Source: Chaenocephalus aceratus (taxonomy: Eukaryota > Chordata > Actinopteri > Perciformes > Channichthyidae). From it: a stretch of DNA of 64,000 nucleotides. The notes under the pieces are model-generated. The model saw nothing but the letters and a program-made list of their open reading frames with translations, was not told where the DNA came from and searched no databases. The stretch is taken from assembly GCA_023974075.1 (NCBI GenBank), contig CM043792.1, positions 9,901,456 through 9,965,455 on the forward strand. The letters run 5' to 3'. Position 1 is the first letter of the stretch. Each line of letters begins with the position of its first letter. Positions 1 to 11,985 of this stretch are shown in pieces. Made by a program: the position numbers and the translations under genes.

Positions 1-2499
1 GTGAGGGTAGGATGAATTGCTGAACATGTCATGTAGATCCTTGAACCTCAAGGTGAGGTCACAAAGAGAGACGCCTACTGTATAAGTAATGCTACATATT
101 CAAGTCCATCTTACCTGCAAGGTAAAGTGTTCTTTCAGTGTGTCATTAACTCTATTAAAAGCAACTATCTGTACAAATGATGGATACATTAGCCTGAAAT
201 GACCTATATGTATATTTACCTGGCAAGGACCTCTAGTGGCGATGCTAATTATAACAGCTCCAAGGAATGGAGGATATTGGGCTAAATAGCCAGGTCAACA
301 AAGTGTGACCTAAGCATTTACACTGTAAAGCAAGAGTGTGCGGTTGACATCCTGCTTTCTAGCTAGAATTGCACCTATTTGTTGTTTCAAAGGGGCATTA
401 TTATGCTTTTGGGGGGGTTTTCCCTTTCCTGTAGTGTGTTATATAGGTTTGTGTGCATGTAAATGGTCTGCTAAGGCTACAATTCCTTTGTTCTCCCCAG
501 AGGGAGTTTCTCTCAGATACTATACAATTATCCCACATTTGGAATTGTGAATCAAATTCGCGATATACCAAATTATATAATGAATGAAATCGAAATATTT
601 GATAAATGAGTCATTTTACACGTAAATATAATACAGTAATACAATAATGAAAAACACTGGAGTTAAAATGTAATTGGATTGAGCTACAACTAGCCTGTGT
701 TTATTAATGAGGGATACATTAAAATAAAAAGGAATACATTAACTAAAATTGGAGAGAAACACATCACAGTCCTCCTGTGTGTATGCCAGATTGTGGCTTA
801 TAGATAGCAGCACTGACCATTTTGCACACAATCTCTGAGTGAATTTTGTCCCCGTGTCTCGGCTCTGTCCTTAACCATTTGTACTCTGGTAATGACTCCA
901 ACATGCTGTGTTCACTAGATCGAAAAGGAAGAGAAGATTGGGGGGTGGGGGCGGTGGTAAGAGAGGAGGCTTATCGTACAGTTAAGCTGCAGCTGCAGTT
1001 TCCATAACAACTACCTGCAAAAACCCTGCTCCCTCGACCATCATTAGAATAACATTTTTACTCGTCAAGTAAGCATTAGTGGAATCTACATGAGCAATGA
1101 GAAGGGAGTAACACAGAAAAAGTCTCGATGTCCGTCGGAGCTATCGCTTGACAGCCAGGGAGCTTTTTTTTCTGCAGGGGGATATCTTTCGGTGTAATTA
1201 CAAAATAGGGATTGTAAACCGTGTAGAAAATGTACACATGGAGACTTCCAGTGGCTTGTTGTGCAGGACTTTAGCATATTACATTATGTATACCCAGGCT
1301 GGGTTCACATTGACACACGCCAAAATACAAAAACATCCCGCGCATAGCTCTGGGCTTAAGAGGCAGGCCCTTGATCATAAACTCTCTTTTTTTCTACCAG
1401 CGGGAACTCCTGCGACCGACTCAAGGAGAAACGTGTCTTTGCCGTTCAGCCTCTGCTCTGATCATGCATTACAATATCAACTTGAAAAGGGGGATAATCA
1501 AGAGTTTAAAGGAAAAGTAAAGGGAGAGGGAACACATTAAGTGGTGGCTAGTCCAGGGTATCATTTAAAATCAGCGCTGATGGCTTCATCACTGCCAGGC
1601 AGTGTGGGCTGTAACCTTGAGCGAGGGCTGGTGGGGCCCTGGTGACCAGGGAGGGGATGGGGAGAGGGATAGGCTCTTTTTGCATTCACATTCTGCTCAG
1701 CAGGCACCCGGGGGCTATAACCCTGAGAATCCGTATTAGGTGAGCCAAAGTCACCATTAATATAGAGCACTGGGCCATACTATAACCTTACACTTCACAT
1801 CTCAGGGGTGTCCTGAACTGAGAAAAAAATGGTACTTTCGAACAATCACTTGGGAGGACTTTCAAAAGTGACCTCTTACCAAAGTCAATCCGTTTGCTTT
1901 TCTCTTTTTTTTTTCATTTTTATCTGTGTTTGCTGGTCCTGCTCAATCTCTCCATCTCGCTCTGGATTTGCGCGGGGGCTCCAGGCCTGGCGCTCCATGG
2001 CCGGTCACGTCAGAGAGGCTGGTCCTCCTTCACTGGATGCAATTACAGATTAGGTCTAAAACACAGGTTAAGGCCATGCTGCTACCACATCTTCAGCCTC
2101 TCCAGCCTGCACCAAGATACGCCAGTGAGGAGGACCAGAAATAAATAAAGAATAACAGGAATAAAGTCTTCTATGTTGAAAAGGTGCAACATGGCTTGAG
2201 TTTCAGAAACAGCTTGTTCTAACCATTTTTAGAAATTGACTCATCACTAATATGTAACTTGTAGAAACAGGATGACAAACAAAACCTGCTGAATCTGACC
2301 TTTTGAAAGGTTATTTAATTGTTTACACAAGAGAGAACCTGAACTTTAAAAATGTAAGTTTTAAAACTTGTGTCAAACTAAAAAAGTAATTACAAATATG
2401 TTTTTTTTCATGAACGCCATCAACAAACAAATTAACCAACAGAAAAATGTTTTGAAGAAAACGTTTTAGCAATTCCATAATCTATACACAGCCATTAAA
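1..2499. other. Gene-free left flank
   Basis: No supported exon or RNA gene. The open frames here are short, lack splice-site partners and resemble no family I know. Positions about 940-1770 are repeat-free with mixed composition and could hold conserved non-coding sequence. Positions about 383-510 match a repeat family seen again at 15.08 kb. By synteny with human this side should face rbfox3, but no rbfox3 exon is visible. Confidence 0.5.
383..510 (+). repeat. Dispersed fish repeat, copy 1
   Basis: The stretch reading 'ttatgcttttggggg' to 'gtgtgcatgtaaatggtct' and on to the 'agagggagttt' segment has the same order of words as 15,088-15,175. It resembles a dispersed teleost repeat I know from other loci but cannot name with certainty. 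It is fragmentary and no ends were found. Confidence 0.45.
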
Positions 2500-2788
2500 A
2501 CCATGAGCGGTTCTAGGGGGGGCCAACAGGGACCAGTGCCCTTGTGACACTGTAACTCAAGCCGAAGTGAACAGGAATGTGTTTTGTTTTCAATTATGTC
2601 ATTTAATAACATTTAACTAAGTTACTGACACAAATTTCATGAATGAAACAAAAACCAATCATGGTAAAAAAATATAAGTATGCATTATGACTGAGCACTA
2701 TCTTTGTCTCTTTTGTCCCACATTAAAAGTGCCCCTTGTAAAGCCCCAGCACAGCCCCCCATGATAAAATTGGTCTAGAACTACCATT
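2500..2788. mobile_element. Probable degraded hAT-type MITE
   Basis: The left edge carries 'gcggttctagggggg' and the right edge carries the approximate reverse complement, 'ccccccatgataaaattggtctagaactacc'. Just inside each edge are related GGGGC and 'gtgcccttgt'-type segments in opposite orientation. This fits a short non-autonomous element with terminal inverted repeats. No clean target-site duplication was found and there is no coding capacity. The boundaries are approximate. Confidence 0.4.
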
Positions 2789-2914
2789 GCTAGAAACTAA
2801 TTTCCTTAGACCCCAGAATTTAATTTAAAACCCTGAAATAACTTTTATCATTTTATCACACGATTCCCTTAACTTGTGGTTAGAAGCCTGAAATAAGATC
2901 TGCGGAGGAGATTT

Positions 2915-5242
2915 TCATGTTTTGTTCGACAAACAAGTGACTACAAAAGTCACCATTATGTTTAGGAACATTAAGACTGTGAGTGCACCGGCCCTATCCG
3001 ACCTGATAGCTACCCACATGGCCTTGGGTCCCTCCGACTCCACCGTGGACGGCCTGGTAGCCCACTACAACACTGCCCTATCCCTCAGTCTCAACTCTCT
3101 CGCCCCCATTAAAACCCAGACTGTTTCCTTCACCCGCCCTGCCCCCTGGTTCACCACTGAACTCCGCCGTTTGAAGGCCTCTGGTCGCCAGCTGGAGAGG
3201 CTCTCCAAAAAACCTGGCCTCACAGTCCACCTCCTGGCCTTTCGTGAGCATATCAAAATGTATAAGGAAGCTCTCTCCCATGCCAAGACTCACTACTACT
3301 CCCGTCTCATTGGTGCTCAGCAAAGCAACCCCGGAAGACTGTTCTCCACCATCAACCGCCTACTACGGCCCCCTGACGCCCCCCAGCCCTCAGGGGCTCC
3401 CGATCTGTGCTCCAAATTCCTCGACTTCTTCCAGGCGAAAGTCAAGGCCATCCATCAGCAGCTCCTGGTGACTGGCCCTTCTCCCCTACCTGCACCTCAT
3501 TCACTTGGTAACGCACCCCAAGCGCCGCGCCTCTCCCACTCCAACCTCTCCCCTGTGGATGCTCTCCAAGTGGCCAAACTGGTCAGCTCGGCCAAGACCT
3601 CCACCTGCTCCCTGGACCCCATGCCCACAGCCCTGGTCAAGGACTGCCTACCCACCCTCTGTCCCTACATGGTGGTCATCATCAACGTTTCTCTGGCTCC
3701 TGGTATAGTCCCCACCAGCTTCAAACTGGCCTCAGTAACCCCCATACTCAAAAAACCTGGCCTGGACCCCGACGACCTCTAGAACCACCGGCCGATCTCC
3801 AACCTTCCTTTCCTCAGCAAAACTCTGGAAAGAGTGGTCGCCGGCCAACTCCATCTGTACATGTCCAACCATGAGCTCTATGAGCCCTTCCATTCCGGCT
3901 TCAGACAGCAACACAGCACTGAGACCGCCCTCATCAAGATCACCAAGGATCTCCTCATTGCTTCTGACTCTGGCCGCCTCAGCATCCTCATCCTCCTGGA
4001 CCTCTCTGCAGCATTTGATACCATCTCTCACAACATCCTCCTCACCCGCCTCTCAGACCTCCTAGGTGTCACTGGCACAGCGCTGTCCTGGTTGACATCC
4101 TACCTCCACAACAGGAAACAGTTTGTCTCCATCAGTGGCTCAAACTCACCCCCGGCCCCAGTCCACCACGGTGTACCCCAGGGCTCTGTGCTTGGCCCCC
4201 TCCTGTTCACCATTTACATGCTCCCCTTCGGCCAGATCATCCGACATCATGGACTCAATTTCCACTGCTACGCTGATGATACCCAATTGTATCTCAGCAC
4301 CACTCCATCCTCCCAGCTCCCCCCTCAGTCTCTCATCAACTGCCTGCATGACATCAAAACATGGATGTCTTCCAACTATCTTAAGCTGAACAGCAATAAA
4401 ACAGAGCTCATGATTGTGGCACCCAAGGCCCTGCTCCAGAAGGTTGGTGACTTCGTCCTTGAGGTTGACGGCTGCTCCATCTCCCCATCTCCTGAAGCCC
4501 GCAACCTGGGTGTCATCCTTGACTCCACCCTTTCCTTCCATTCCCACGTAAAATCTGTGACCAAATCGGCCTTTTACCACCTAAGGAACATTGCCAGACT
4601 CCGACCGTCACTCTCGGAGTCTGTTGCCGAAACCCTGGTGCATGCGTTTGTCACCACTCGCTTGGACTACTGCAATGGTGTCCTGTTCGGGGTTCCCAAC
4701 AAAACCCCGGACAGGCTCCAGTATGTCCAAAACTGTGCTGCTAGGGTACTCACGCACACAAAGCCGTGGCAGCACATCACTCCCACCCTCATCCACCTCC
4801 ACTGGTTGCCAGTCAAGTCCCGCATCACCTACAAAGTCCTCCTCCTTACCTACAAGTCCCTCCATGCCCTTGCACCCCAGTACCTATCGGACATCCTTCA
4901 CCCACATGCCCCACCCCGGAACCTGCGGTCCTCAGACTCTGGCCTGCTTACCACCCCCCGCACCAAACTGCGAACCTTCGGGGACAGAGCCTTCAGTGTG
5001 GCAGCCCCCACCCTCTGGAACACTCTCCCTGCGGAGATTCGCAACATCCCCACACTTGACGCCTTCAAAAGCGTCCTCAAGTCCCATCTGTTTGCCAAGG
5101 CTTTCGGCCCCTAAATCGATCTGTTGTTTTGTCTGTCTGACTTTTGTTTTGTTATGTTTGTTTTTGCCCTACTACTTGTAAAGCGACCTTGGGTCCCTTG
5201 AAAGGCGCTATATAAATCAAAGCTATTATTATTATTATTAAA
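2915..5242 (+). mobile_element. 5'-truncated L2-clade LINE, ORF2 open apart from one stop
   Basis: A non-LTR retrotransposon of the CR1/L2 group. Translation from 2922 gives the end of the endonuclease/linker region, then after one in-frame TAG at 3780-3782 the reverse transcriptase. Visible RT landmarks are HRPISNLPFLSK, GFRQQHSTETAL, LLDLSAAFDT, GVPQGSVLGPLLF and the catalytic YADD at 4269-4280. The frame then stays open through the C-terminal 'RLDYCNGVLFG' and 'APTLWNTLPAEIR' blocks to a stop at 5112-5114. The 3' tail has the L2-type 'aaaggcgctatataaat' block followed by (ATT)n. ORF1 and nearly all of the endonuclease are missing, so this copy cannot be autonomous. The long open frame suggests a fairly recent insertion. 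No clear target-site duplication was seen. It is not a host gene. Confidence 0.93.
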
Positions 5243-5249
5243 AGAGTCC

Positions 5250-5430
5250 AAAACGTCATCACAACCACATGAGACTGCCTTTAGCTTAGCTGATGCACAC
5301 ACATCTTAAAGTGGCATTAATATATTGAGATTATCCTGCTAAACAAAACTTGTTAGTATCATCAATGTGTGTTTGCCAAAGAGGTTATTTTCTGCAATAT
5401 TCCAAAATCCAATGGGAAAATCCAATTGCC
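5250..5430 (+). repeat. Dispersed repeat shared with 25.3 kb, copy 1
   Basis: Shares in order the words 'gcctttagcttagc', 'gagattatcctgct', 'agtatcat...atgtgtgt' and 'ttttct(a/g)caatat' with 25,298-25,505. Two diverged copies of one repeat family about 20 kb apart in the same orientation. The L2 LINE ends directly beside this copy. Confidence 0.55.
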
Positions 5431-7839
5431 CTTTATCGAGGGATCCTTATAAGACAGGCTGCTTTAATCAACCTTTATTTAAGCCACTTCCAAACTCTTA
5501 ATTATCAACTACAGATTGGACGCAGGATTATGAGCAAAATCTAGAGCCTTACTTTCATCTCTTGAGAATCAAATGTAGTTATTTTACCCAATAAAGTTAT
5601 ACTCATTGACCTTGAATCGTTATATAAAAAAACTAGAGAGCTTTTAGGGTATACATTCAGTGGTTCTGTTTACTTAAAAGCAATTGTGAAAAAAAAGAAA
5701 GGAAAAACTAAACAGGAAGCCTGCACTGGCCCTCAGACCACACTGTGGCACCAGGCTGGAGATTTGGCTGGGAAGTTGCTGGATCGTTTTTAGGCAAAAA
5801 GAGGTTCTGCTTACAGCATAAAAAAGGGAGAGGGTGCTGTTCCTCTGGCAGAAAAACAACTCAAGCTTTTAGAGTTTCTGATAACAGCAGATGGTAGAGG
5901 GAATGTGTCCCGGGGGAGGGTGGGCAAGGAGAACAGTCCTGTGTGTGACAGGAAACAGGGTGGTTTATGGGTAAAGCTTTCACTGTGCGATAGAGGTGAA
6001 TTCCAGTAATTAAAGTAATGTATCACAATGGATTTTACTATATGATCATGAAATTAAAAATTAAAATAACGACATAGTAAAGTCATACAAAAACGAGTGT
6101 TTGAAAAGCCTCGTACACTCGTACATATTTTTATTTCAGGAATTCTGACATGAGAAACAAAGAATCCATATTTCTATATTGGTTCAAGATATTTCCCCTT
6201 TAAGAGACTACATTGAAGGGGAGAAAAATCAATTTATGACAGACTGTAGATACCTTTCCCATGTTACATGTAGGGTATAAGCGTAAACCATATGACGGTG
6301 GGCCTTGGGCACGAATGAATAAATGAATAAATAAATTAATAAGTAGACCTCGATGTGATATATTGTAAATTCTGTCTTCAATACACCAAAGGAAATACCT
6401 GCTCTAGGTTATTTATACAGGACCTGTAGGTGTTTATGTTATGTGGAAGCTTCATATTTGTGGAGCATCTTTGCCTTGTACATACAGTGCAGTATGCTAT
6501 GGAGGTGGAATGTACATTATTAAAGGGCCAACCCACCTTTTTTTTTAACCTAGATACAGTTTGGTTTAACCTAAAGACATTTTGAGACATTGTCCATGCA
6601 ATGTATTAAATCACCCTTATACCTTGAATTTAGCATTTGAGTGGCATTTAAATTGAAAAGATTAAAAAAAAAAAAAAGCATGGATCTTACCAAAGTCAAT
6701 CGTCTGTTTTAAAAAAAAGATATCCACAGATCTTTTTGTATCCAAAGCAAGTCACAATAAGACCAATCAACAATGGAACACTGACAATGGGTTTCCATCA
6801 GTACAATGAGCGATATGGCAACCGTCTGATAAACTCAGCTACCCTTTTTTACTCCGAAGCCAATACAATGGCAACATTGTAAAATACAAAGAAAGTATAA
6901 TCTATTGAGCTTTGAGAATTGTATAAACCTTTCATTTTTAAAACTGATTGTCAAGTGTGTGAATGGCCTTACCCCAAGTCCATTGATTATAAAAAATATA
7001 TCAGTACAGGAGTCATTACGAGACTACAAACCTGCTAATGGCTAAACAAGTTTAAAGTTAATGGCCAACAAACTTGAAATACTCTTCCATCAGAAATAAA
7101 AACATGAACCAATACTAAACTTTTAACATAAAGTATAAATATTTTCATTCCTTTTTGCTGTTTTTAAATCGTCATTTTTCCCGCAATTGCTCATAATTGT
7201 TGTTTCAACCGTCAGCTGTCTTTTAACTTTTCGTATTATTTGTTTTTATTCCCAAAATCCTAACCATGGACAAGATCTTCACACTAGCTATTGATAGAAA
7301 TACGTACACATAATGCATTGCTCGCAATTCATGTGAATGTAATATTGCCTTCATACAGTATATATGTCAAATAAATCAATAATTAAATACATTTCAGCCG
7401 AACAGAAAGGTTGCCGATCAGGGGAGAGGTGTAATTTCTAGAAATCTTAACCTCAGTTAGATAAATATATCTTAACCCTGCACTTCCAGAACAAGTTTAC
7501 CACAACCTAAGTGTAGCCAACACTAGCTCGAAAACCCTACTCCAATAACACAACAATCTACTATTACCAATTTTTTAGAATACAATAAAACAGAAGAAGC
7601 TGGAGCAAGAGACTCAACTGGATTAAAGTCTACTAGAACCGTAGGAATGATATGTGATAAAGTTAACATCAGAGACAGAGAACTGTATTTATAAAAAAAG
7701 CACACTGTTCAGGACTGACGTTTTATTATTCATCTAAGGCCACCGTCTTAGCCTAACCTTAAACAGGAGATTTGAGGGATTAAACATAACCCTTCAAATA
7801 TTGCAATATAATGTAGGCAAACCAAATGAAATAGCTTGC
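5431..7839. other. Gene-free interval
   Basis: AT-rich sequence with no exon-like frame, RNA gene or bounded mobile element. The only structure seen is short poly-A/T runs and a small 'aatgaataaa' repeat at about 6315-6340. Confidence 0.5.
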
Positions 7840-7847
7840 ATTGAGAG

Positions 7848-8923
7848 CAGGGGCAGATCTACTCAGGGGCAGATCTACCCAGTTGGCATCTTTGTTTTGA
7901 AAGACAAGTTGTGGCTCATCGGACATTTATGAGAGAAAATATCTAATGTCCGAGTGCAAGTGAATGCAGCACAAGACGCGAGTCTTGTAACCCCCCCCTG
8001 GCGCGAGCTTGGAAATAATATGATCCAAGTAGACGGAAGGAATGAGGTATTTGGGGTCTACAATGACAGAGAAGAGACTGTCAAGTTTGGCTGTACTCAG
8101 CATTGAATCAAAATGCACTAAAGCTTTAGATCTTAATCAGTTTGTGAGGCGTTTTGCTGATCAAGATGGTAATCGCCGCATTCAGCTGTAGCCTAATAGG
8201 CATGCCAACTTGATGCTCTGCTCACGGATGACTCGATGAGCATAACAAACTGTTACGATTATGGATGACCTTGTATGTGTGTATATATTATATTCTATTT
8301 CTTTGTGGGGGTCTGCCCCCAAAACACAGTTTTAAGTTTTAAGTTTTAAGGTTTTAACTGTTTGCAGTAAAGTTGTGGGGCGCTGAACTGTTCCTTTGAA
8401 TCTTTTGAATTTTGATACATGAAAGTAATTACTTGTCTTTCAAATTTGAAGGAGGGTGAGCAAGCATCTTGAGGAACATTCATCATTAACTCCTCCAAAA
8501 AATATAGTTTATTCAATAATAAATGAATATGTGAATCATAACAGTGATTGACAGCTGATAGGATTAATATGATTGTTAATAGTATCATATTAATTCAGAC
8601 AAACATCGACGAGACAGTTAATTAATGTACTTATTGCAGCAGACTGCATACATTTTGTACCCCTGCTGGTCTAAGAGTGAAACAAACTCATTCAGTTATT
8701 ATTCAGTTAAAATTAATTAAATGATGTCTGCCACATTATATATTTATATGTAAGGCTTTACTGATGTGCCACGATAATGTCACCTTCAAATATTAATATT
8801 GTGGCTTTCCAAGTTAACATTGATTGATATGACTGCGATTAAATCAGCATATACTTCTGCCAGGGGATGCCACCCCTCAAAATCTCCTGCCACCCCATGA
8901 ATATTTGTCTAGATCCGCCCCTG
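7848..8923. mobile_element. Non-autonomous hAT element, TSD ATTGAGAG
   Basis: The left terminus CAGGGGCAGATCTA pairs with the right terminus TAGATCCGCCCCTG as an imperfect inverted repeat. The element is flanked by a perfect 8-bp duplication ATTGAGAG (7840-7847 and 8924-8931), the size made by hAT transposases. The left terminal motif is present twice in tandem (7848-7863 and 7864-7879). No transposase frame remains. A 63-codon minus-strand frame inside it (7927-8118) has no feature I recognise. Confidence 0.85.
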
Positions 8924-9048
8924 ATTGAGAGATATAGATTAAAAGACTTGGCTGAAAAAGATTGTCGAACTGTTTCATTCATATTTGATTTTCGAAGAAG
9001 GTGACACTTAAAATTACTTTTCTATTGCAAGTTAGTGGTGCATAAGTG

Positions 9049-9567
9049 CAGTGGTGGAAAGTAATAAAGTACATTTATGCAAGTAATGTAGTAAAGCACA
9101 CATATCAGGTACTTGTACACTACATGAGTCTTCAAATGTTAATTTACTACTTTACTAAATTTTAGCAGCCAATATTGTACTCTAAAGTTAAGTACATAAT
9201 TTGGCAGCTTTAGTTACTAGTGACTTTTTAGATTCAGATTAATAGCTAAAACCAAATACAAATCAGATTCATATTTCATTTCAAGTTAAGATATCCAAAA
9301 GCGTATACAAAGTAAGTCCAATTAGCTCCAAATGTACTAATTGTGATGAAAATGCAGAAGTAATCATTATCCAGTAATTTCACATATTTTATTATGAAAT
9401 GGTCCATTATGCATGACGAGTAATTTTATTTTCTGTAAGTTCAATTTAATGGCAGTACTTTTCTACTTTCACTTAAGTGAGATTTCCAATGCTGAACAGA
9501 GTATTTTTACAAATTAGTATTGCTACTTTTACTTAAATACAAGATCTGAATACTTGTTCCATCACTG
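9049..9567. mobile_element. hAT-type MITE, TSD CATAAGTG
   Basis: Starts CAGTGGTGGAAAGTA and ends with the near reverse complement TTCCATCACTG. It is flanked by perfect 8-bp duplications CATAAGTG (9041-9048 and 9568-9575). The interior is rich in 'agtac' and 'acttaagt' motifs, as in other fish copies of this repeat type. It is about 519 bp and has no coding capacity. Confidence 0.88.
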
Positions 9568-9628
9568 CATAAGTGTAGTATTTAGGGGACGGTGGAGATG
9601 GTTAAATGTGGACAGACCTACTGATGAC

Positions 9629-10350
9629 CAGTGTTGGGTGTCAGTTACAACAAAATGTAACCCGGAATCAAATGGTGTTTCGTTTTTTAAGAATTCACTA
9701 ACATCGCGAGACATTCCGACACCAGAGAAAAATTGTGCGGGTAGATTAGTAAACCTGGTGTTTACCCTTCAGGCTCATCAAGATCCCTCTGCTTCGTGTC
9801 GGGTTCCCTGATCAGCCTGTCGGGTGTTCTTTTCCCCACTGCTTCACGGCACATTATTACACGGCCATATAGGCCTACTAAACAAACTACAGAGCCCATT
9901 CCGTGTCCTGTTATTATTCACTTCCTCTCTGACTTCTTCTGGTGATTTATCTGACGTCCAGCGCACCGTCTGTTAACCTCTTTTCCTTTCTCTTTCTTGA
10001 TCCTCCTTAGCAACCTTCATTATAGTCCTTGACAGTGGTCTGTACTACTGTATTAACAACGTGTCACATGTTAAGAATTTACAATCAGAATCGAGTATTC
10101 AACTAAGCTGTGTAATACAAGTTGTTAGTAGCCTTAAGGGCCTACACAGTTGTTATGCTATACCACATCGCCCTTCACTGGATGTATAATGAGCTGCACT
10201 AAACTACATTTCAGCATTTAAAATACCTAGCCATTCTTTTGCGGTTATTTTGGTAAAGCAATAGACAGTAATATTGTAATGTAACTTATTACTTAAAAAA
10301 GACAGTAATATGTACTGTATAACATGTTGGAAGTAACTTACCCAACACTG
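9629..10350. mobile_element. hAT-type MITE, TSD CTGATGAC
   Basis: Starts CAGTGTTGGGTGTCAGTTAC and ends GTAACTTACCCAACACTG, an inverted terminal repeat. It is flanked by perfect 8-bp duplications CTGATGAC (9621-9628 and 10351-10358). It lies only 61 bp from the preceding hAT MITE. About 722 bp, no transposase. Confidence 0.88.
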
Positions 10351-10358
10351 CTGATGAC

Positions 10359-11725
10359 ACAATAACAAGATACAGCAGACAAGCTGACAATTAAACATGT
10401 GTGATCTTAAGACTCACCTGCAAGCTAAATGACAGTTTCACCACTATATTAGAAATGTAAGTGCTTCCAAAATATTTCTTAGAAACAGCAATCAGCTGGT
10501 CTACAATTTTCTCTTGCTAAAGGTGAGGCTGCCTTTGGCGTCTATTGCCCTGATTTGATCTCAAGTTCAATTTGATTTCTGTCATGCTGTCATTGGTTTA
10601 ACACTGACCAGTCCTTTGGGGGAGAGCAATGAAGTTAGTAATACATCTCAGAAAAGGGCAGTGTCAGACCCAGCCAATCGCTAAATATAATGTGCCGCCA
10701 GCGATTCATGGGGTCTGGAAACCAGGCTCACCTTCGACCCTTGGCCTTTTTGAAATGGCTAACCTTTGCAGAGTGACCCGTTAATCCCCACACCTGCTGG
10801 GAAATGTGTCTAGGGTACGTGAGTGGGGGAAACATTAGTTCCTACCGTCATGATGCCCTTCAGAAAGCAACTGCTTTAGTGTAAGAACCTGTACAATTAG
10901 CTCCATATGTAATATTTCAGTGGCTATATGCTTAGATATTCAGTGAAGGGGTCAGATAATCTTTTGCTTTGGACTTTATTTTAAGAAAGCATAGATGGGG
11001 AATGAAGCTGGTGTAAACATGGTATCAAGGAATATGGTCGGTGTGCCAGATTAAACTTGTCTCTTGGTCAAAACAACTGCTGTAAAGCCCCCACATGACC
11101 CTAGGGGTAGAGGGAGGAGATGGTGTTGGGGCTGGAGGTGGGGGGCTTGATTATAATGATTGGCACCTGTGAAAGAGGTCTTGGGCAAGTGCAGGGACCA
11201 TATCAAAGAGGATCAGCCGGGGCACAGTGTGACCTGACTTTTATTAGGTGCCAAAATGAAATGGCCGCTCTATAGCCCTTCAAGAAATCATTTAACGAGT
11301 CACAGCTGAGAGGAATACACGCTTGCATGCACACACTCGTAAAGTCGCACACACACACACATGTGTACAGTAAAGACCAAAGGTTGCGGGTATACATTAA
11401 CCATGGGTTGAAAGTGGGGAGCATGTTGACAAATCAGTTGTTGGGAACATGTAAGCATGGAGAAGTTGTGTCGTTGTGATTCACATTAGGTGTAAGGTGT
11501 ACATGTGGAAAGTGACAGTGAGCTAAAATGTCAAAGCCACTATTTAATACAGAGGCTGTGAGATTGACAGTGACCTTTTGTGGTTTTGCAATTTGTTTAT
11601 ATTTAAGTATACGCACAAGTTGCGTTTTCTGTTTCAGGATCGCTTGAACTCTGAATACTGAAGCTATTCAAAAAATATACATTTGTAAATCTTTTATGCT
11701 TTGGATTTCATAAAAACAGCCAAAT
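10359..11725. other. Gene-free interval
   Basis: No exon-like frame or RNA gene. The stretch around 10.5-11.3 kb is repeat-free and of mixed composition. A short (CA) run lies at about 11,347-11,361. Confidence 0.5.
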
Positions 11726-11733
11726 GTAAGATG

Positions 11734-11977
11734 CAGGGATGGGAGGGTTACTTTAAAAATGTAATCCGTTACAATTACTAGTAAAGAAATGATTACTTTA
11801 TATAAGTATCACAATATAAAAGTAATGTAACCTGATTATTCTGTTACTTTTGGATTACATCAATGCAAATAAATAGGAGAGAAAATAAGATGTTTTTTAC
11901 TCAATATTAAAGTTACCTTTTTGTTGCATCCTGATTACGTAATCCCGTTACATTTAATACGTTACTCCCCAAGCCTG
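11734..11977. mobile_element. Short hAT-type MITE, TSD GTAARATG
   Basis: The left end CAGGGATGGGAG and the right end CTCCCCAAGCCTG form an imperfect inverted repeat. The flanks are GTAAGATG (11,726-11,733) and GTAAAATG (11,978-11,985), an 8-bp duplication with one difference. The interior has the 'taatccgttacaatta' and 'gtaatcccgttac' words typical of this fish repeat. 244 bp, non-coding. Confidence 0.82.
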
Positions 11978-11985
11978 GTAAAATG

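Noticed and set aside
1148..1540. 130-codon open frame as a gene
   Set aside because: Starts at a non-ATG codon, has no recognisable domain or splice context, and its composition fits non-coding DNA.
3834..5114. 426-codon frame as a host gene
   Set aside because: It is the reverse transcriptase of an L2 LINE, with YADD and an L2-type 3' tail.
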